DNA from: Salibacterium qingdaonense
Lineage (GTDB): Bacteria; Bacillota; Bacilli; Bacillales; Marinococcaceae
Direction of reading: 5' to 3'
Length of the DNA: 64,000 nt
NCBI RefSeq assembly: GCF_900114715.1
Contig: NZ_FOTY01000002.1
Location: 1 to 64,000 of the forward strand
Shown: piece by piece, positions 6,961 through 14,599 of the stretch
Layout: every line of letters begins with the position of its first letter
Position numbering within the stretch: position 1 is the stretch's first letter
Made by a program: the position numbers and the translations under genes
Notes under the pieces: model-generated
Database searches by the model: none
Seen by the model: only the letters and a program-made list of their open reading frames with translations
Told to the model about the DNA's origin: nothing

Positions 6961-8799
6961 ATGAGAAAGAAGGCTTTGTTTATTACGGGTTTTTATTTTG
7001 CAGCAGGACTGTTATGGATTGTGATGAGCGATCGTCTGCTGCCTGGGGAAACCGCCCTGCAGACACTCAAAGGGTGTCTGTTTGTCGGAGCTGCTGCTAT
7101 GCTTCTTTACTTCGTACTGCAAAACCGGCTGGCAGCCAATCAGAGGCACCGCGAAGATAAAGAAAAAGCAGACCTTATGTATGAAGCGGTGTTTGACAAC
7201 GTCACGGATTTTCTGTTTATTGCGCACCTGCCGGAAAAAAACGCCCCGCTTCGTTTCCATAAATGGAACAAACGGGCGTCGGAATGGCTCGGTGAAAAGG
7301 GAGTACGCCCCTATTTGACTTTTCAGGAACTTTCCAGCAGAACCTGGGAAAAGGAAGCACTTCTGCAGCAGCACCGAATACTGGATAATAAACAGCTGAC
7401 CTTTGACTGGGAGATTACAGACGATTCAGCCCGGGAACTGCCGGTAAGAGTGAAAACCACCAAAACAGGGTTTTCAGACAGCCAGGTCATTATTGCAGCC
7501 TTCAAAGATGTGAGTGCCTATCAGGAAGCAGTACATAATATCTATGAGTTATCTTATTATGATAGAGCAACACAACTGCCGAATAAAGATTTCTTTGTAA
7601 GACACCTTCAGGAAATGGACACAAGACAGAACCGGATGGTCATAGCCATTTCTTTTCACCATTTCCGCCGTATCAGTGAAACAATGGGGGTGGACACAGA
7701 GCACAGGGCAGCAGCTGCAACAGCCGCAAAGCTCCAATCTGTCATTGGGGAGCAGGAAGCACTCGCCCGTAAGAACAATCATGAATTTCTGATGCTTCTT
7801 CTTCCGGAGAAAAACAGTACAGAGCAGATTGTACATGCGTTGGACCGCGCCTTTGAAAAGCCGGTAAAAATAAACGGCCGGGAGATTTTTGTATCCTTTA
7901 CAGCTGGTATTACGCAGGATGAAGATGGAAGCAGGAAAGCAGATCTTCTGCTTCAGCAGGCTGATATTGCTTATTCCCACGCGGAGCGGAGCAATCAGCG
8001 GTACGGGGTTTACCGGCCTGGTATCGAACAGGAAGCCCGAAAAAAATACGAGTTAGAAAATGATTTATATTTTGCAGTGGAGCGCGGGGAACTGTTCGTC
8101 ATGTACCAGCCGTTTGTTTACGGTAATAAGAGTGAAATCAAAGGAATGGAAGCGCTTCTTAGATGGAGGCATCCGGTCCACGGAATGATTCCTCCGTCCA
8201 CGTTCATCCCGATGGCTGAAGAGAACGGATTGATTCATCAACTGGGATGGTGGGTGCTGAAGGAAGTATGCAGAGAAGCTGGTCCTGTACTGAAGCGTCA
8301 CCGAAACTGGACAGCAGCTGTGAATCTTTCCAGCAGGCAGCTCGAGCATTCAGGCTTTATCAAAAAGCTCCCTGACCTTGTCCACGCTTATGAAATTGCG
8401 CCGCATCAGCTGGAACTTGAAATCACCGAGCGTACGATGATGCAGCCGGACCGGATGCTGCCTGTGCTAAAGCGTCTGAAAGAATACGGGTTCCGCCTGA
8501 GTCTTGATGATTTCGGGACAGGATACAGTTCATTGAGCCAGTTAAAAGAACTTCCGGTCGACACATTGAAAATCGACCGGTCTTTCATCGAAGACATGAA
8601 TGAAAAACAGAAGAACGCTGCGATTGTCAAAACGATTATCCACGCGGCCGGAAATCTGAATATGAAAGTGGTAGCCGAAGGAATCGAAAAAGCAGAGCAG
8701 GCACAGGAACTGCTGGCGATGGATTGTTTTTACTTCCAGGGGTACTATTTTTCCGTGCCGAAAACGATACAGGAGTTTTCGTGGAGCAGGGAAGCGTAA
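6961..8799 (+). CDS. Membrane PAS-GGDEF(degenerate)-EAL protein, probable c-di-GMP phosphodiesterase
   Basis: 612 residues. Two membrane helices (about 5-24 and 36-55) are followed by a PAS-like sensor (70-190). A GGDEF domain (195-350) has the signature degraded to NNHEF at 272-276. A complete EAL domain (360-605) follows. The EAL catalytic set is intact: E397 in MEALLRW, N455 in NLSSRQ, E487/E490 in EITE, D516-D517 in DDFGTGYSS, K537 in LKIDRS and E573 in AEGIE. It should therefore hydrolyse c-di-GMP, while the GGDEF part is probably inactive or a GTP-binding regulator. The ATG has GAGAGGAG, just after a small hairpin CTGCTGTTTTCAGCAG. Confidence 0.9.
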   Translation: MRKKALFITGFYFAAGLLWIVMSDRLLPGETALQTLKGCLFVGAAAMLLYFVLQNRLAANQRHREDKEKADLMYEAVFDNVTDFLFIAHLPEKNAPLRFHKWNKRASEWLGEKGVRPYLTFQELSSRTWEKEALLQQHRILDNKQLTFDWEITDDSARELPVRVKTTKTGFSDSQVIIAAFKDVSAYQEAVHNIYELSYYDRATQLPNKDFFVRHLQEMDTRQNRMVIAISFHHFRRISETMGVDTEHRAAAATAAKLQSVIGEQEALARKNNHEFLMLLLPEKNSTEQIVHALDRAFEKPVKINGREIFVSFTAGITQDEDGSRKADLLLQQADIAYSHAERSNQRYGVYRPGIEQEARKKYELENDLYFAVERGELFVMYQPFVYGNKSEIKGMEALLRWRHPVHGMIPPSTFIPMAEENGLIHQLGWWVLKEVCREAGPVLKRHRNWTAAVNLSSRQLEHSGFIKKLPDLVHAYEIAPHQLELEITERTMMQPDRMLPVLKRLKEYGFRLSLDDFGTGYSSLSQLKELPVDTLKIDRSFIEDMNEKQKNAAIVKTIIHAAGNLNMKVVAEGIEKAEQAQELLAMDCFYFQGYYFSVPKTIQEFSWSREA

Positions 8800-8806
8800 T
8801 TTTCAA

Positions 8807-8843
8807 GCGGTCCGGAGCTTTAATAAGCCGGACCGTTGTTTTT
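8807..8843 (+). terminator. Rho-independent terminator after the EAL gene
   Basis: GCGGTCCGG (8807-8815) pairs with CCGGACCG (8828-8835), followed by TTGTTTTT. Confidence 0.85.
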
Positions 8844-8884
8844 ATGTGTGCAGAGGCACACAAAAAGCCGGGGTTGCGTGAAAA

Positions 8885-8893
8885 TGTTATAAT
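8885..8893 (+). promoter_or_regulatory. Extended -10 promoter of the queCDEF operon
   Basis: TGTTATAAT is a perfect extended -10 element. No good -35 is seen 17 bp upstream. The leader of about 60 nt to queC contains the palindrome CCCGGTACCGGG (8923-8934). The preQ1-I riboswitch consensus, common before que genes in Bacillus, was not found. Confidence 0.5.
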
Positions 8894-8956
8894 GGGTTCG
8901 TTACAAAACACAGAATGGTACCCGGTACCGGGATTAGATAGAAAGAGGGATGGAAA

Positions 8957-9628
8957 TTGAGTTTTGCAGAGGAAAAGGCGGTAGTCGTATTCAGCGGCGG
9001 CCAGGACAGTACGACCTGCCTGTTCTGGGCGCTTGAAAGGTTTCAGGAAGTAACAGCTGTTACATTCGATTACGGTCAGCGGCATGACAACGAAATACAA
9101 ACGGCCAGGGACATTGCGGCTGATCTTGATGTGGAACATCACGTGCTCGACATGAGCTTGTTGAATCAGCTTGCTCCGAATGCCCTGACGCGGGATGACA
9201 TGGAAGTGAAAGAAGGGGAGGAAGGAGAACTTCCGTCGACGTTTGTGGAAGGACGGAACCTGCTGTTTTTCTCCTTTGCTTCGATCCTTGCTTCGCAAAA
9301 AGGCGCAAAACATGTCGTGACCGGCGTATGTGAAACAGACTACAGCGGTTATCCGGACTGCCGCGACGTATTTGTGAAATCATTGAACGTGACGCTGAAC
9401 CTGGCAGTGGGCAAAGAGTTTGTTCTTCACACTCCGCTTATGTGGCTTGATAAAAAAGAAACGTGGGAACTTGCTGATAACCTTGGCAGGTTGACGTATG
9501 TGAAAGAGAACACATTGACATGCTACCACGGCATCCGCGGCAGCGGCTGCGGGGAGTGTCCGGCCTGTAAGCTGCGTCAGGCCGGCTATGAGCAGTATAT
9601 ACAGGAAAAGGAACGGGAACTCGGATGA
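8957..9628 (+). CDS. queC: 7-cyano-7-deazaguanine (preQ0) synthase
   Basis: 223 residues. ATP-dependent conversion of 7-carboxy-7-deazaguanine and ammonia to preQ0 in queuosine biosynthesis. The PP-loop is SGGQDS (13-18). Zinc ligands are C189, C198, C201 and C204 (last three in the CGECPAC block), the QueC pattern. The start is taken as TTG at 8957, after GAGGGATGG, because it gives the usual N-terminus just before the PP-loop. It is first in the queC-queD-queE-queF operon and overlaps queD by 4 bp (ATGA), so translation is coupled. Confidence 0.95.
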   Translation: MSFAEEKAVVVFSGGQDSTTCLFWALERFQEVTAVTFDYGQRHDNEIQTARDIAADLDVEHHVLDMSLLNQLAPNALTRDDMEVKEGEEGELPSTFVEGRNLLFFSFASILASQKGAKHVVTGVCETDYSGYPDCRDVFVKSLNVTLNLAVGKEFVLHTPLMWLDKKETWELADNLGRLTYVKENTLTCYHGIRGSGCGECPACKLRQAGYEQYIQEKERELG

Positions 9629-10074
9629 TTCACCAATTTTATCCACAGGTGCCGCACACCTACCGCTATGAACTGAATAAGGATATGCAGCTTGCCGCTG
9701 CGCATTTTATTCCGGCAGCAGCTGCCGGGAAATGCGCGAATATACACGGGCATACGTACGTGATTAACGTGACGATAGCGGGAGACGAGCTGGATGATAC
9801 CGGATTTTTAGTTGATTTTAAAATGATAAAAGAACTTGTTCATGACCGCTTTGATCATTCGCTTTTCAATGACGATGATGCTTTTGCTGATACGCCTGAC
9901 AGTGATTCAGAAACGTTTCCAACGACGGAGGTCGTCGCGCGTACCATCTGGCAGAGCATCCAGAAAGAACTGGATACACGCTTCAATCAGCCCCGCTGTC
10001 TCCAGGTTATTGTCCGGGAAACGCCGACAAGTTATGTTGTGTACCGGGCAAAGGAAGGAGATTTCACGTCATGA
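9625..10074 (+). CDS. queD: 6-carboxy-5,6,7,8-tetrahydropterin synthase
   Basis: 149 residues, T-fold enzyme that makes 6-carboxytetrahydropterin from dihydroneopterin triphosphate, the first committed step of preQ0 synthesis. The zinc histidines H27, H41 and H43 (AAAHF and NIHGHTY) and catalytic C37 (AGKC) are present. The substrate glutamate lies in the C-terminal RETPTS segment. It overlaps queC upstream and queE downstream by 4 bp each. GTP cyclohydrolase I (folE), which feeds it, is not in this window. Confidence 0.95.
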   Translation: MIHQFYPQVPHTYRYELNKDMQLAAAHFIPAAAAGKCANIHGHTYVINVTIAGDELDDTGFLVDFKMIKELVHDRFDHSLFNDDDAFADTPDSDSETFPTTEVVARTIWQSIQKELDTRFNQPRCLQVIVRETPTSYVVYRAKEGDFTS

Positions 10075-10790
10075 AGAAGGTTCCTGTACTTGAAATATTC
10101 GGTCCGACGATTCAGGGGGAAGGGATGGTCATCGGCCGGAAAACGATGTTTCTGCGCACCGGCGGTTGTGATTACCGCTGCTCCTGGTGTGATTCGGCGT
10201 TCACATGGGACGGCTCGCAGAAACCGGATCTTCTGGAGGCTTCTGATATTGTGGAACGGCTGGAAATGGAAGGAGGATCCTTTTTCAATCACGTTACCAT
10301 TTCCGGCGGCAACCCGGCCCTCCACGAAGGTCTTGGTGAAGTGAACCGCCTGCTGCAGGAGAAAGGCATTCAAACAGCAGTGGAAACCCAGGGGAGTTTC
10401 TGGCAGGAATGGATGACAGAAATTGATGATGTGACGATTTCTCCTAAACCTCCCAGTTCCGGCATGAAGACAAACTGGGAGCAGCTGGATGCGTATATCA
10501 GACGCCTGAAAGACCGGGATACAAAAAAGGTGAGCCTGAAAGTTGTTATATTTGATGACACCGATCTTTCCTATGCAGCTGATGTTCATGAGAGGTACCC
10601 GGAAGTAGAGATGTTTCTGCAGACGGGAAATGACGAATTAAGTACAGCCGATGATCAGTGGCTGCTCTCTCATCTTTTGACCCGATATGAGTGGCTGGTG
10701 GAGCAGGTACTGCATGCCAACCGGCTGAATGATGTAAAAGTACTGCCGCAGCTGCACACACTGCTGTGGGGAAATAAACAGGGGGTATAA
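10071..10790 (+). CDS. queE: 7-carboxy-7-deazaguanine synthase (radical SAM)
   Basis: 239 residues. Radical SAM ring contraction of 6-carboxytetrahydropterin to 7-carboxy-7-deazaguanine. The cluster-binding CxxxCxxC is C33, C37 and C40 (CDYRCSWC), preceded by the substrate segment GPTIQGEG typical of QueE. TISGGNPAL is the SAM-binding GG motif. SPKPPSSG at about 124-131 is also QueE-like. It overlaps queD by 4 bp and its stop is 3 bp before the queF start, so the four genes form one transcription unit. Confidence 0.95.
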   Translation: MKKVPVLEIFGPTIQGEGMVIGRKTMFLRTGGCDYRCSWCDSAFTWDGSQKPDLLEASDIVERLEMEGGSFFNHVTISGGNPALHEGLGEVNRLLQEKGIQTAVETQGSFWQEWMTEIDDVTISPKPPSSGMKTNWEQLDAYIRRLKDRDTKKVSLKVVIFDDTDLSYAADVHERYPEVEMFLQTGNDELSTADDQWLLSHLLTRYEWLVEQVLHANRLNDVKVLPQLHTLLWGNKQGV

Positions 10791-10793
10791 TCC

Positions 10794-11285
10794 ATGCCGG
10801 AACGAAACGATATCGAGAACCTTTCCCATCTGGGGCAGGAAGAGACGTCCTATACGTTTCATTATGATCCTTCGCTCCTTGAAACATTTGAAAACGGTCA
10901 TCCAAACCGGGATTACTTCGTTAAATTCAACTGCCCGGAATTTACAACACTTTGTCCGAAAACAGGACAGCCTGATTTTGCTGCGCTGTATATCAGTTAT
11001 ATACCTGATGTACACATGGTGGAGAGTAAGTCATTGAAGCTGTACTTGTTCAGTTTCCGCAACCACGGCGGATTTCATGAAGATGCCATCAACACGATTG
11101 TTAATGATCTTGTCGATCTGATGAATCCTCGCTATCTTGAAGTGCTCGGGAGATTCACTCCGCGCGGAGGAATCTCCATTGATCCGTATGCCAATTACGG
11201 GCGCGCCGGCACAAAATATGAACAAATGGCAGAGACGAGACTGCTGTATCACGACATGTATCCCGAAAACATTAATAACCGTTAA
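10794..11285 (+). CDS. queF: NADPH-dependent 7-cyano-7-deazaguanine reductase
   Basis: 163 residues, the short unimodular QueF. It reduces preQ0 nitrile to preQ1 amine before insertion into tRNA. The catalytic cysteine is C54 in [12 protein letters not shown], with D61. The QueF motif [15 protein letters not shown] begins at E77. The start ATG has an AGGGGG site lying within the 3' end of queE. Last gene of the que operon, followed by repeat A copy 2, whose hairpin may act as terminator. The later enzymes tgt, queA and queG are not in the window. Confidence 0.95.
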   Translation: MPERNDIENLSHLGQEETSYTFHYDPSLLETFENGHPNRDYFVKFNCPEFTTLCPKTGQPDFAALYISYIPDVHMVESKSLKLYLFSFRNHGGFHEDAINTIVNDLVDLMNPRYLEVLGRFTPRGGISIDPYANYGRAGTKYEQMAETRLLYHDMYPENINNR

Positions 11286-11327
11286 ATGGATCTGGCAGCA
11301 ATACGATTAATAAATAGTCAAAAAGAG

Positions 11328-11602
11328 ACTGGGACAAAACCTGTATAAGATAGAAAAATGCCGAACGATTTTAAAAAATCGTTCGGCATTTTTCGTTGCT
11401 GAGACAAACCGCTGCGCCAAAATGCTTCGCTTTCCGCGGGCACGGCTCAAGCCTCCTCGGAAGAAAATCGCTTCCTGCGGGGTCTTGAGACTCGTGCTGT
11501 TCCCGCAGGAGTCGAAGCATTTTGGCTCCGCTGCCATTAGACTGTTGATCAACGATGCAAGACATTCGTGTTGTTCTCCATCTATTTTACTTTTGTCCCA
11601 GA
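11328..11602 (-). repeat. Repeat family A, copy 2, inverted
   Basis: A 275-bp element bounded by CTGGGACAAAA at the left and TTTTGTCCCAGA (11591-11602) at the right. It is the reverse complement of copy 1 at 4282-4612 over most of its length, but lacks a segment of about 55 bp around CAGCGAACCGATGTCGC. The GAACGATTTT hairpin (about 11355-11393) lies next to the queF end and resembles a terminator. The open frames it contains are incidental. Confidence 0.8.
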
Positions 11603-11672
11603 CCCTTTTTTGTGTCTAAAACAAACAGCTGCAAACACCTGGATCCGCCTGGAATCCGGGTGTTGTTTATGG

Positions 11673-11957
11673 TTATGATTCTTTGTCGGCATCGGCAGCG
11701 GCCTGCTTTGCTTCTTTTTTCAGAGCATTTAAATCTTCGGTCCATTGTTTGTACCGCCCTCTGCCGAATTCATACGTTTTTTCCCTGCGGCCGCGGTAAG
11801 CAGCATTTACTTTGGAAGGAACATTGACTGTCCATTCCCACAGCCCGGCCATTTGTCTGCGTGTTGTTTTTCCATTCTGGGGAGCCGTCAGAAGCGCAGC
11901 GGTAAAAGCGGAAAAAAAACCTGCGGCAGCACTAATCCACCGTACCTGTTTACTCAT
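11673..11957 (-). CDS. ytxH: YtxH-like small membrane protein
   Basis: 94 residues. One N-terminal hydrophobic segment (about 7-27, SAAAGFFSAFTAALLTAP) is followed by a basic, then acidic helical tail, the layout of YtxH-type proteins. Its start overlaps the end of the ytxG-like gene by 4 bp, as in the B. subtilis ytxGHJ order, and this supports the symbol more than sequence detail does. The family is tied to the general stress response in B. subtilis, but the biochemical role is unknown. No ytxJ follows; repeat A copy 2 comes instead. Confidence 0.65.
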   Translation of the reverse strand: MSKQVRWISAAAGFFSAFTAALLTAPQNGKTTRRQMAGLWEWTVNVPSKVNAAYRGRREKTYEFGRGRYKQWTEDLNALKKEAKQAAADADKES

Positions 11958-12406
11958 GATGTTTCGTTGCCTTCTTTAAATCCTTTGAGTGCCTTGCGCT
12001 TTTGAAACAGATAGTAGACAAGAGCAGCACCGCCATACAGCCCGCCTAAATCCCGGTTATCCGCTTTTTCTTTGGCTTCGTCCGTATTTTTCTTCATGGA
12101 ATCTGTCATATCGACAAGAGAAGAGGATAACTTTCTTGAAGCTTCACCGGCATCCCCGAGAATATAGAATAACGGATTCAATGTGCGCATTTTTTCATTT
12201 AAATCAAGGAGCGTCTCATTACTGTTATGAATGACCACACCGGTTTCTTTCATTACGTCATCAAGCTGATCCGGGAGTTTTTCAACTGTTTTATTTACTC
12301 CTCCGAGCACGTTGGTAAGATTGTGAAGCGTGCGTGCAAGGAAGATGACGAGTACGGCAAATGCAATAGCAATAATAAGTACACTAATTCCTACTAAATC
12401 CAACAT
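11954..12406 (-). CDS. ytxG: DUF948 membrane protein, YtxG-like
   Basis: 150 residues. A single membrane helix at 5-25 (GISVLIIAIAFAVLVIFLA) precedes a long heptad-rich region (ARTLHNLTNVLGGVNKTVEKLPDQL and on) predicted to be coiled coil, which is the DUF948 pattern. Residues near the C-terminus (GGAALVYYLFQKRK) are again hydrophobic and basic. It is the first gene of a two-gene unit with the YtxH-like gene. The ATG has an AGGAGGG site. Probably membrane-anchored with a cytoplasmic or external coil. Function is not known. Confidence 0.7.
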   Translation of the reverse strand: MLDLVGISVLIIAIAFAVLVIFLARTLHNLTNVLGGVNKTVEKLPDQLDDVMKETGVVIHNSNETLLDLNEKMRTLNPLFYILGDAGEASRKLSSSLVDMTDSMKKNTDEAKEKADNRDLGGLYGGAALVYYLFQKRKALKGFKEGNETS

Positions 12407-12460
12407 AATCCCTCCTAATGTATCTTTTTCCTATTCTATCATGAAACGCACAGTCTATGT

Positions 12461-12805
12461 TTATGATTCCCTTTGATTTGCAACAATATCCAGCATATTT
12501 CTGATGTATTCACCAACAACCGGTATTCCCGCCAGCTGGGTAAGAAGAAAAAACAATAAAGCAAGAAAAAGGGCGGTGCCAAGTGTTAACCCGACGCCGC
12601 GTGAGACACCGGCAATCAGATTCGTTTTAATAACCTCCGATGTTTTCGTATAATGATAGGCTAAATCTTTCATCCGTGAGTTTGTTGTTATTTCTTCCAG
12701 TTTACTCACCAGCATCTCCATTTTTTTCATTTCATCCCGTTCCGGCGGCTCCCTGCGTTTTTCAAGTTTTCTGTTTTTTGTCTCCTGTTCTTCAGACATA
12801 CTCAT
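12461..12805 (-). CDS. DUF5665 membrane protein
   Basis: 114 residues. A charged N-terminal half (many K/E/R, residues 1-60) is followed by SGV- and TLGTALFLALLFFLLTQL, one or two membrane segments at about 65-90, and a conserved tail GIPVVGEYIRNMLDIV. This arrangement matches DUF5665 proteins as I recall them. The ATG has GGGGG upstream. It lies 54 bp upstream of the ytxG-like gene in the same direction and may share its transcript. No function can be given. Confidence 0.6.
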   Translation of the reverse strand: MSMSEEQETKNRKLEKRREPPERDEMKKMEMLVSKLEEITTNSRMKDLAYHYTKTSEVIKTNLIAGVSRGVGLTLGTALFLALLFFLLTQLAGIPVVGEYIRNMLDIVANQRES

Positions 12806-12866
12806 CCCCCTTCATACATTCGACAAATTCCAATCTTCACATACCCCTTTTCTGCTGTACGTAAAC

Positions 12867-12893
12867 GAAAAAAAACTCCGGAAAAATCCGGAG
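12867..12893 (-). terminator. Terminator of phhB
   Basis: CTCCGG-AAAAAT-CCGGAG hairpin (12876-12893) with an A-run to its left, which is a T-run on the minus strand, ending the phhB transcript. Confidence 0.75.
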
Positions 12894-12902
12894 AAAAACA
12901 CT

Positions 12903-13199
12903 TTAGGATGTTATTTCGCTGAAAATCCGGTTGCAGGCTGCGGCGGAATCCATATCTTTTTCAGTAATGCCGCCCTGATCGTGCGTGGAATACCGGATGG
13001 TAATGGTTGTATGGTCAATCGTAACATGAGGGTGATGCTGTACTTCTTCGGCGTATTCCGCTACTTTGTTGACAAATGAAATACCTGTCAGAAATTCTTC
13101 AAAAGAAAAGGTCCGTTCAATGGTCTTCGCATCAGAACGTTTCCAACCGTCCAGTTCATTGAGTCTGCGTTCGATGGCTTCATTGTCGAGTGTACTCAT
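12903..13199 (-). CDS. phhB: Pterin-4a-carbinolamine dehydratase
   Basis: 98 residues, the usual length. Recycles the 4a-hydroxytetrahydropterin formed by aromatic amino acid hydroxylases. The active site pattern HHPHVTID (55-62) followed by TTHDQGG-type sequence (THDQGGIT) is the family signature. The ATG has GGAGGTG upstream. No phenylalanine hydroxylase is adjacent. In Bacillaceae the gene is often solitary and may have a wider pterin-related or molybdopterin-related role. Its neighbour on the other side, the DDAH-like gene, is divergent. Confidence 0.9.
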   Translation of the reverse strand: MSTLDNEAIERRLNELDGWKRSDAKTIERTFSFEEFLTGISFVNKVAEYAEEVQHHPHVTIDHTTITIRYSTHDQGGITEKDMDSAAACNRIFSEITS

Positions 13200-13346
13200 G
13201 GAACACCTCCTTCATTATATTCACAGCAAAACTCTTCCCTGAAACAAACTGTCTTAAACCTCAAAGGTGCATACTAAACCATGCGTAGGAAATAAAAGAA
13301 CAGGGAACCTTTTATGTATAGAAGGAAAGGAGAGAAACATTCAGTT

Positions 13347-14189
13347 ATGCAACATGGATTTGCAGAAAATGAATACGGACGTCTGACGGAAGTGCTGATG
13401 TGCAGTCCCGAGCAGATGAAAATCGTGGAAGTTATCAATGACACTCAGAAAAGATATAAAATGAAGAACATTAATCAGGAAAAGGCGGCAGCCCAGCATC
13501 AGGAACTAAGAACCGTCCTTGAAAATCACGGGGTACGTGTGCATCTGCTCCACCCAAAAGAAAATATGCCGGAACAGGTATTTACAAGGGATCTTGGATT
13601 TACATCAAGCAAAGGAATTCTTATCGGAAACATGAAGGAAAAAATAAGAGAGCCGGAAACAGCAAGTGTGAAACAATGGCTGGATGCAAATAGCTGGAGT
13701 TATAAAGAAATGGAAAAAGGAGCCATGGAAGGGGGGGATATTATTGTTGATGACCCCCTGCTCTTTGCTGGAGAAAGCAGCCGGACGACCCCGGACGCGC
13801 TGGATGAACTCGAAAGCTGGTTTCCGGAGAAAAAACTGGTCCGCATTCCACTGAAAAAGCATTATCTGCATCTGGACTGTGTATTTAATATCCTTTCTCC
13901 AGGCACGGCTGTCATTTATGAACCGGCATTGACCGATGAGGCGCTGCGTCATATCAGAATGCATTACCGGACGATTTCCATAGGGAAGGACGAACAGTTC
14001 CACCTGGCTGCAAATGTGCTTGGAATCGGTGCTCACACTGTTATCGCCCTCCCGAAGAATAAAAGGGTGAACGATCACTTGAAACAATGGGGATTTCACG
14101 TTATCGAAGTCGACCTTTCAGAAATTATAAAGTCCGGGGGCGCATTTCGCTGCGTAACATTCCCTCTCAAGAGGATGACCGAGATATGA
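13347..14189 (+). CDS. DDAH/amidinotransferase-family hydrolase
   Basis: 280 residues. Belongs to the guanidine-modifying pentein superfamily (dimethylarginine dimethylaminohydrolase, arginine deiminase, amidinotransferase). The catalytic triad of this class is visible: acidic EGGD (128-131), histidine H175 in HLDCVF, and nucleophilic cysteine C269 in GGAFRCVTFPL. The substrate may be methylarginine, arginine or another guanidine and cannot be chosen from the sequence. The start at 13347 is preferred (AAAGGAGAG upstream) over an in-frame ATG at 13314 without a site. A 49-codon frame overlaps its stop by 4 bp. Confidence 0.8.
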   Translation: MQHGFAENEYGRLTEVLMCSPEQMKIVEVINDTQKRYKMKNINQEKAAAQHQELRTVLENHGVRVHLLHPKENMPEQVFTRDLGFTSSKGILIGNMKEKIREPETASVKQWLDANSWSYKEMEKGAMEGGDIIVDDPLLFAGESSRTTPDALDELESWFPEKKLVRIPLKKHYLHLDCVFNILSPGTAVIYEPALTDEALRHIRMHYRTISIGKDEQFHLAANVLGIGAHTVIALPKNKRVNDHLKQWGFHVIEVDLSEIIKSGGAFRCVTFPLKRMTEI

Positions 14190-14335
14190 GAATGTTCTAT
14201 ATGGTTAAAGAGATAACGGCAGACGGCTCTAAGGTGTACAATGAACACGTATCGGTAAAATGTGCATCTTACCCCTCTGCTATCTTTTACAATGCGGCCA
14301 TCCTGACAAAAAAGGGACTCTTGGAATCCGCCTGA
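14186..14335 (+). CDS. Possible translationally coupled 49-residue protein
   Basis: The frame begins with an ATG that overlaps the TGA of the DDAH-like gene (ATGA at 14186-14189), with AGAGGA 11 bp upstream. The product would be MRMFYMVKEITADGSK... ending LTKKGLLESA, with no signal or membrane helix. The overlap arrangement favours real translation, but I do not recognise the sequence and the frame is short. It ends before the cruciform at 14367. Confidence 0.4.
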   Translation: MRMFYMVKEITADGSKVYNEHVSVKCASYPSAIFYNAAILTKKGLLESA

Positions 14336-14366
14336 GCGGCACAATCTCCAGGTATTTGTTCCAATG

Positions 14367-14415
14367 AACACGGTATAACCCAAATCAGCGCTGATTTGGG
14401 CCGCGATGCCGTGTT
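14367..14415. repeat. Nested palindrome, possible cruciform or hairpin
   Basis: A perfect 22-bp palindrome (14379-14400) has the half-site CCCAAATCAGC. It is enclosed by outer arms AACACGG (14367-14373) and CCGTGTT (14409-14415). There is no T-run after it, so it is not a standard terminator. It lies in the 264-bp gap between the DDAH-like locus and the accC promoter. Confidence 0.7.
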
Positions 14416-14534
14416 ACCGGGTACTTACCATTTGAAAATGTCCGGTATTCTAAAAAAACACTTGTAATAAAGCAGAATGGTACGTAAAATATGAAAGGAA
14501 AACTTGTCTTTATAGACGAAATAAGTGTTTCTTC

Positions 14535-14562
14535 TGTTATAGACAGACTGACCAGTCGGTCT
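14535..14562 (+). promoter_or_regulatory. accC promoter with TetR-type operator
   Basis: An extended -10, TG-T-TATAGA (14535-14543), is followed at once by the imperfect 18-bp dyad AGACTGACCAGTCGGTCT (14545-14562). The dyad follows the GACYGAC-GTCRGTC form used by many TetR-family fatty acid and acyl-CoA regulators. It would cover the transcription start. The TetR gene downstream of accC is the obvious candidate ligand-responsive repressor. Confidence 0.65.
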
Positions 14563-14599
14563 TTTTTAGATTTGGAAGCAATGGAGAGAAGGTGCTCAA

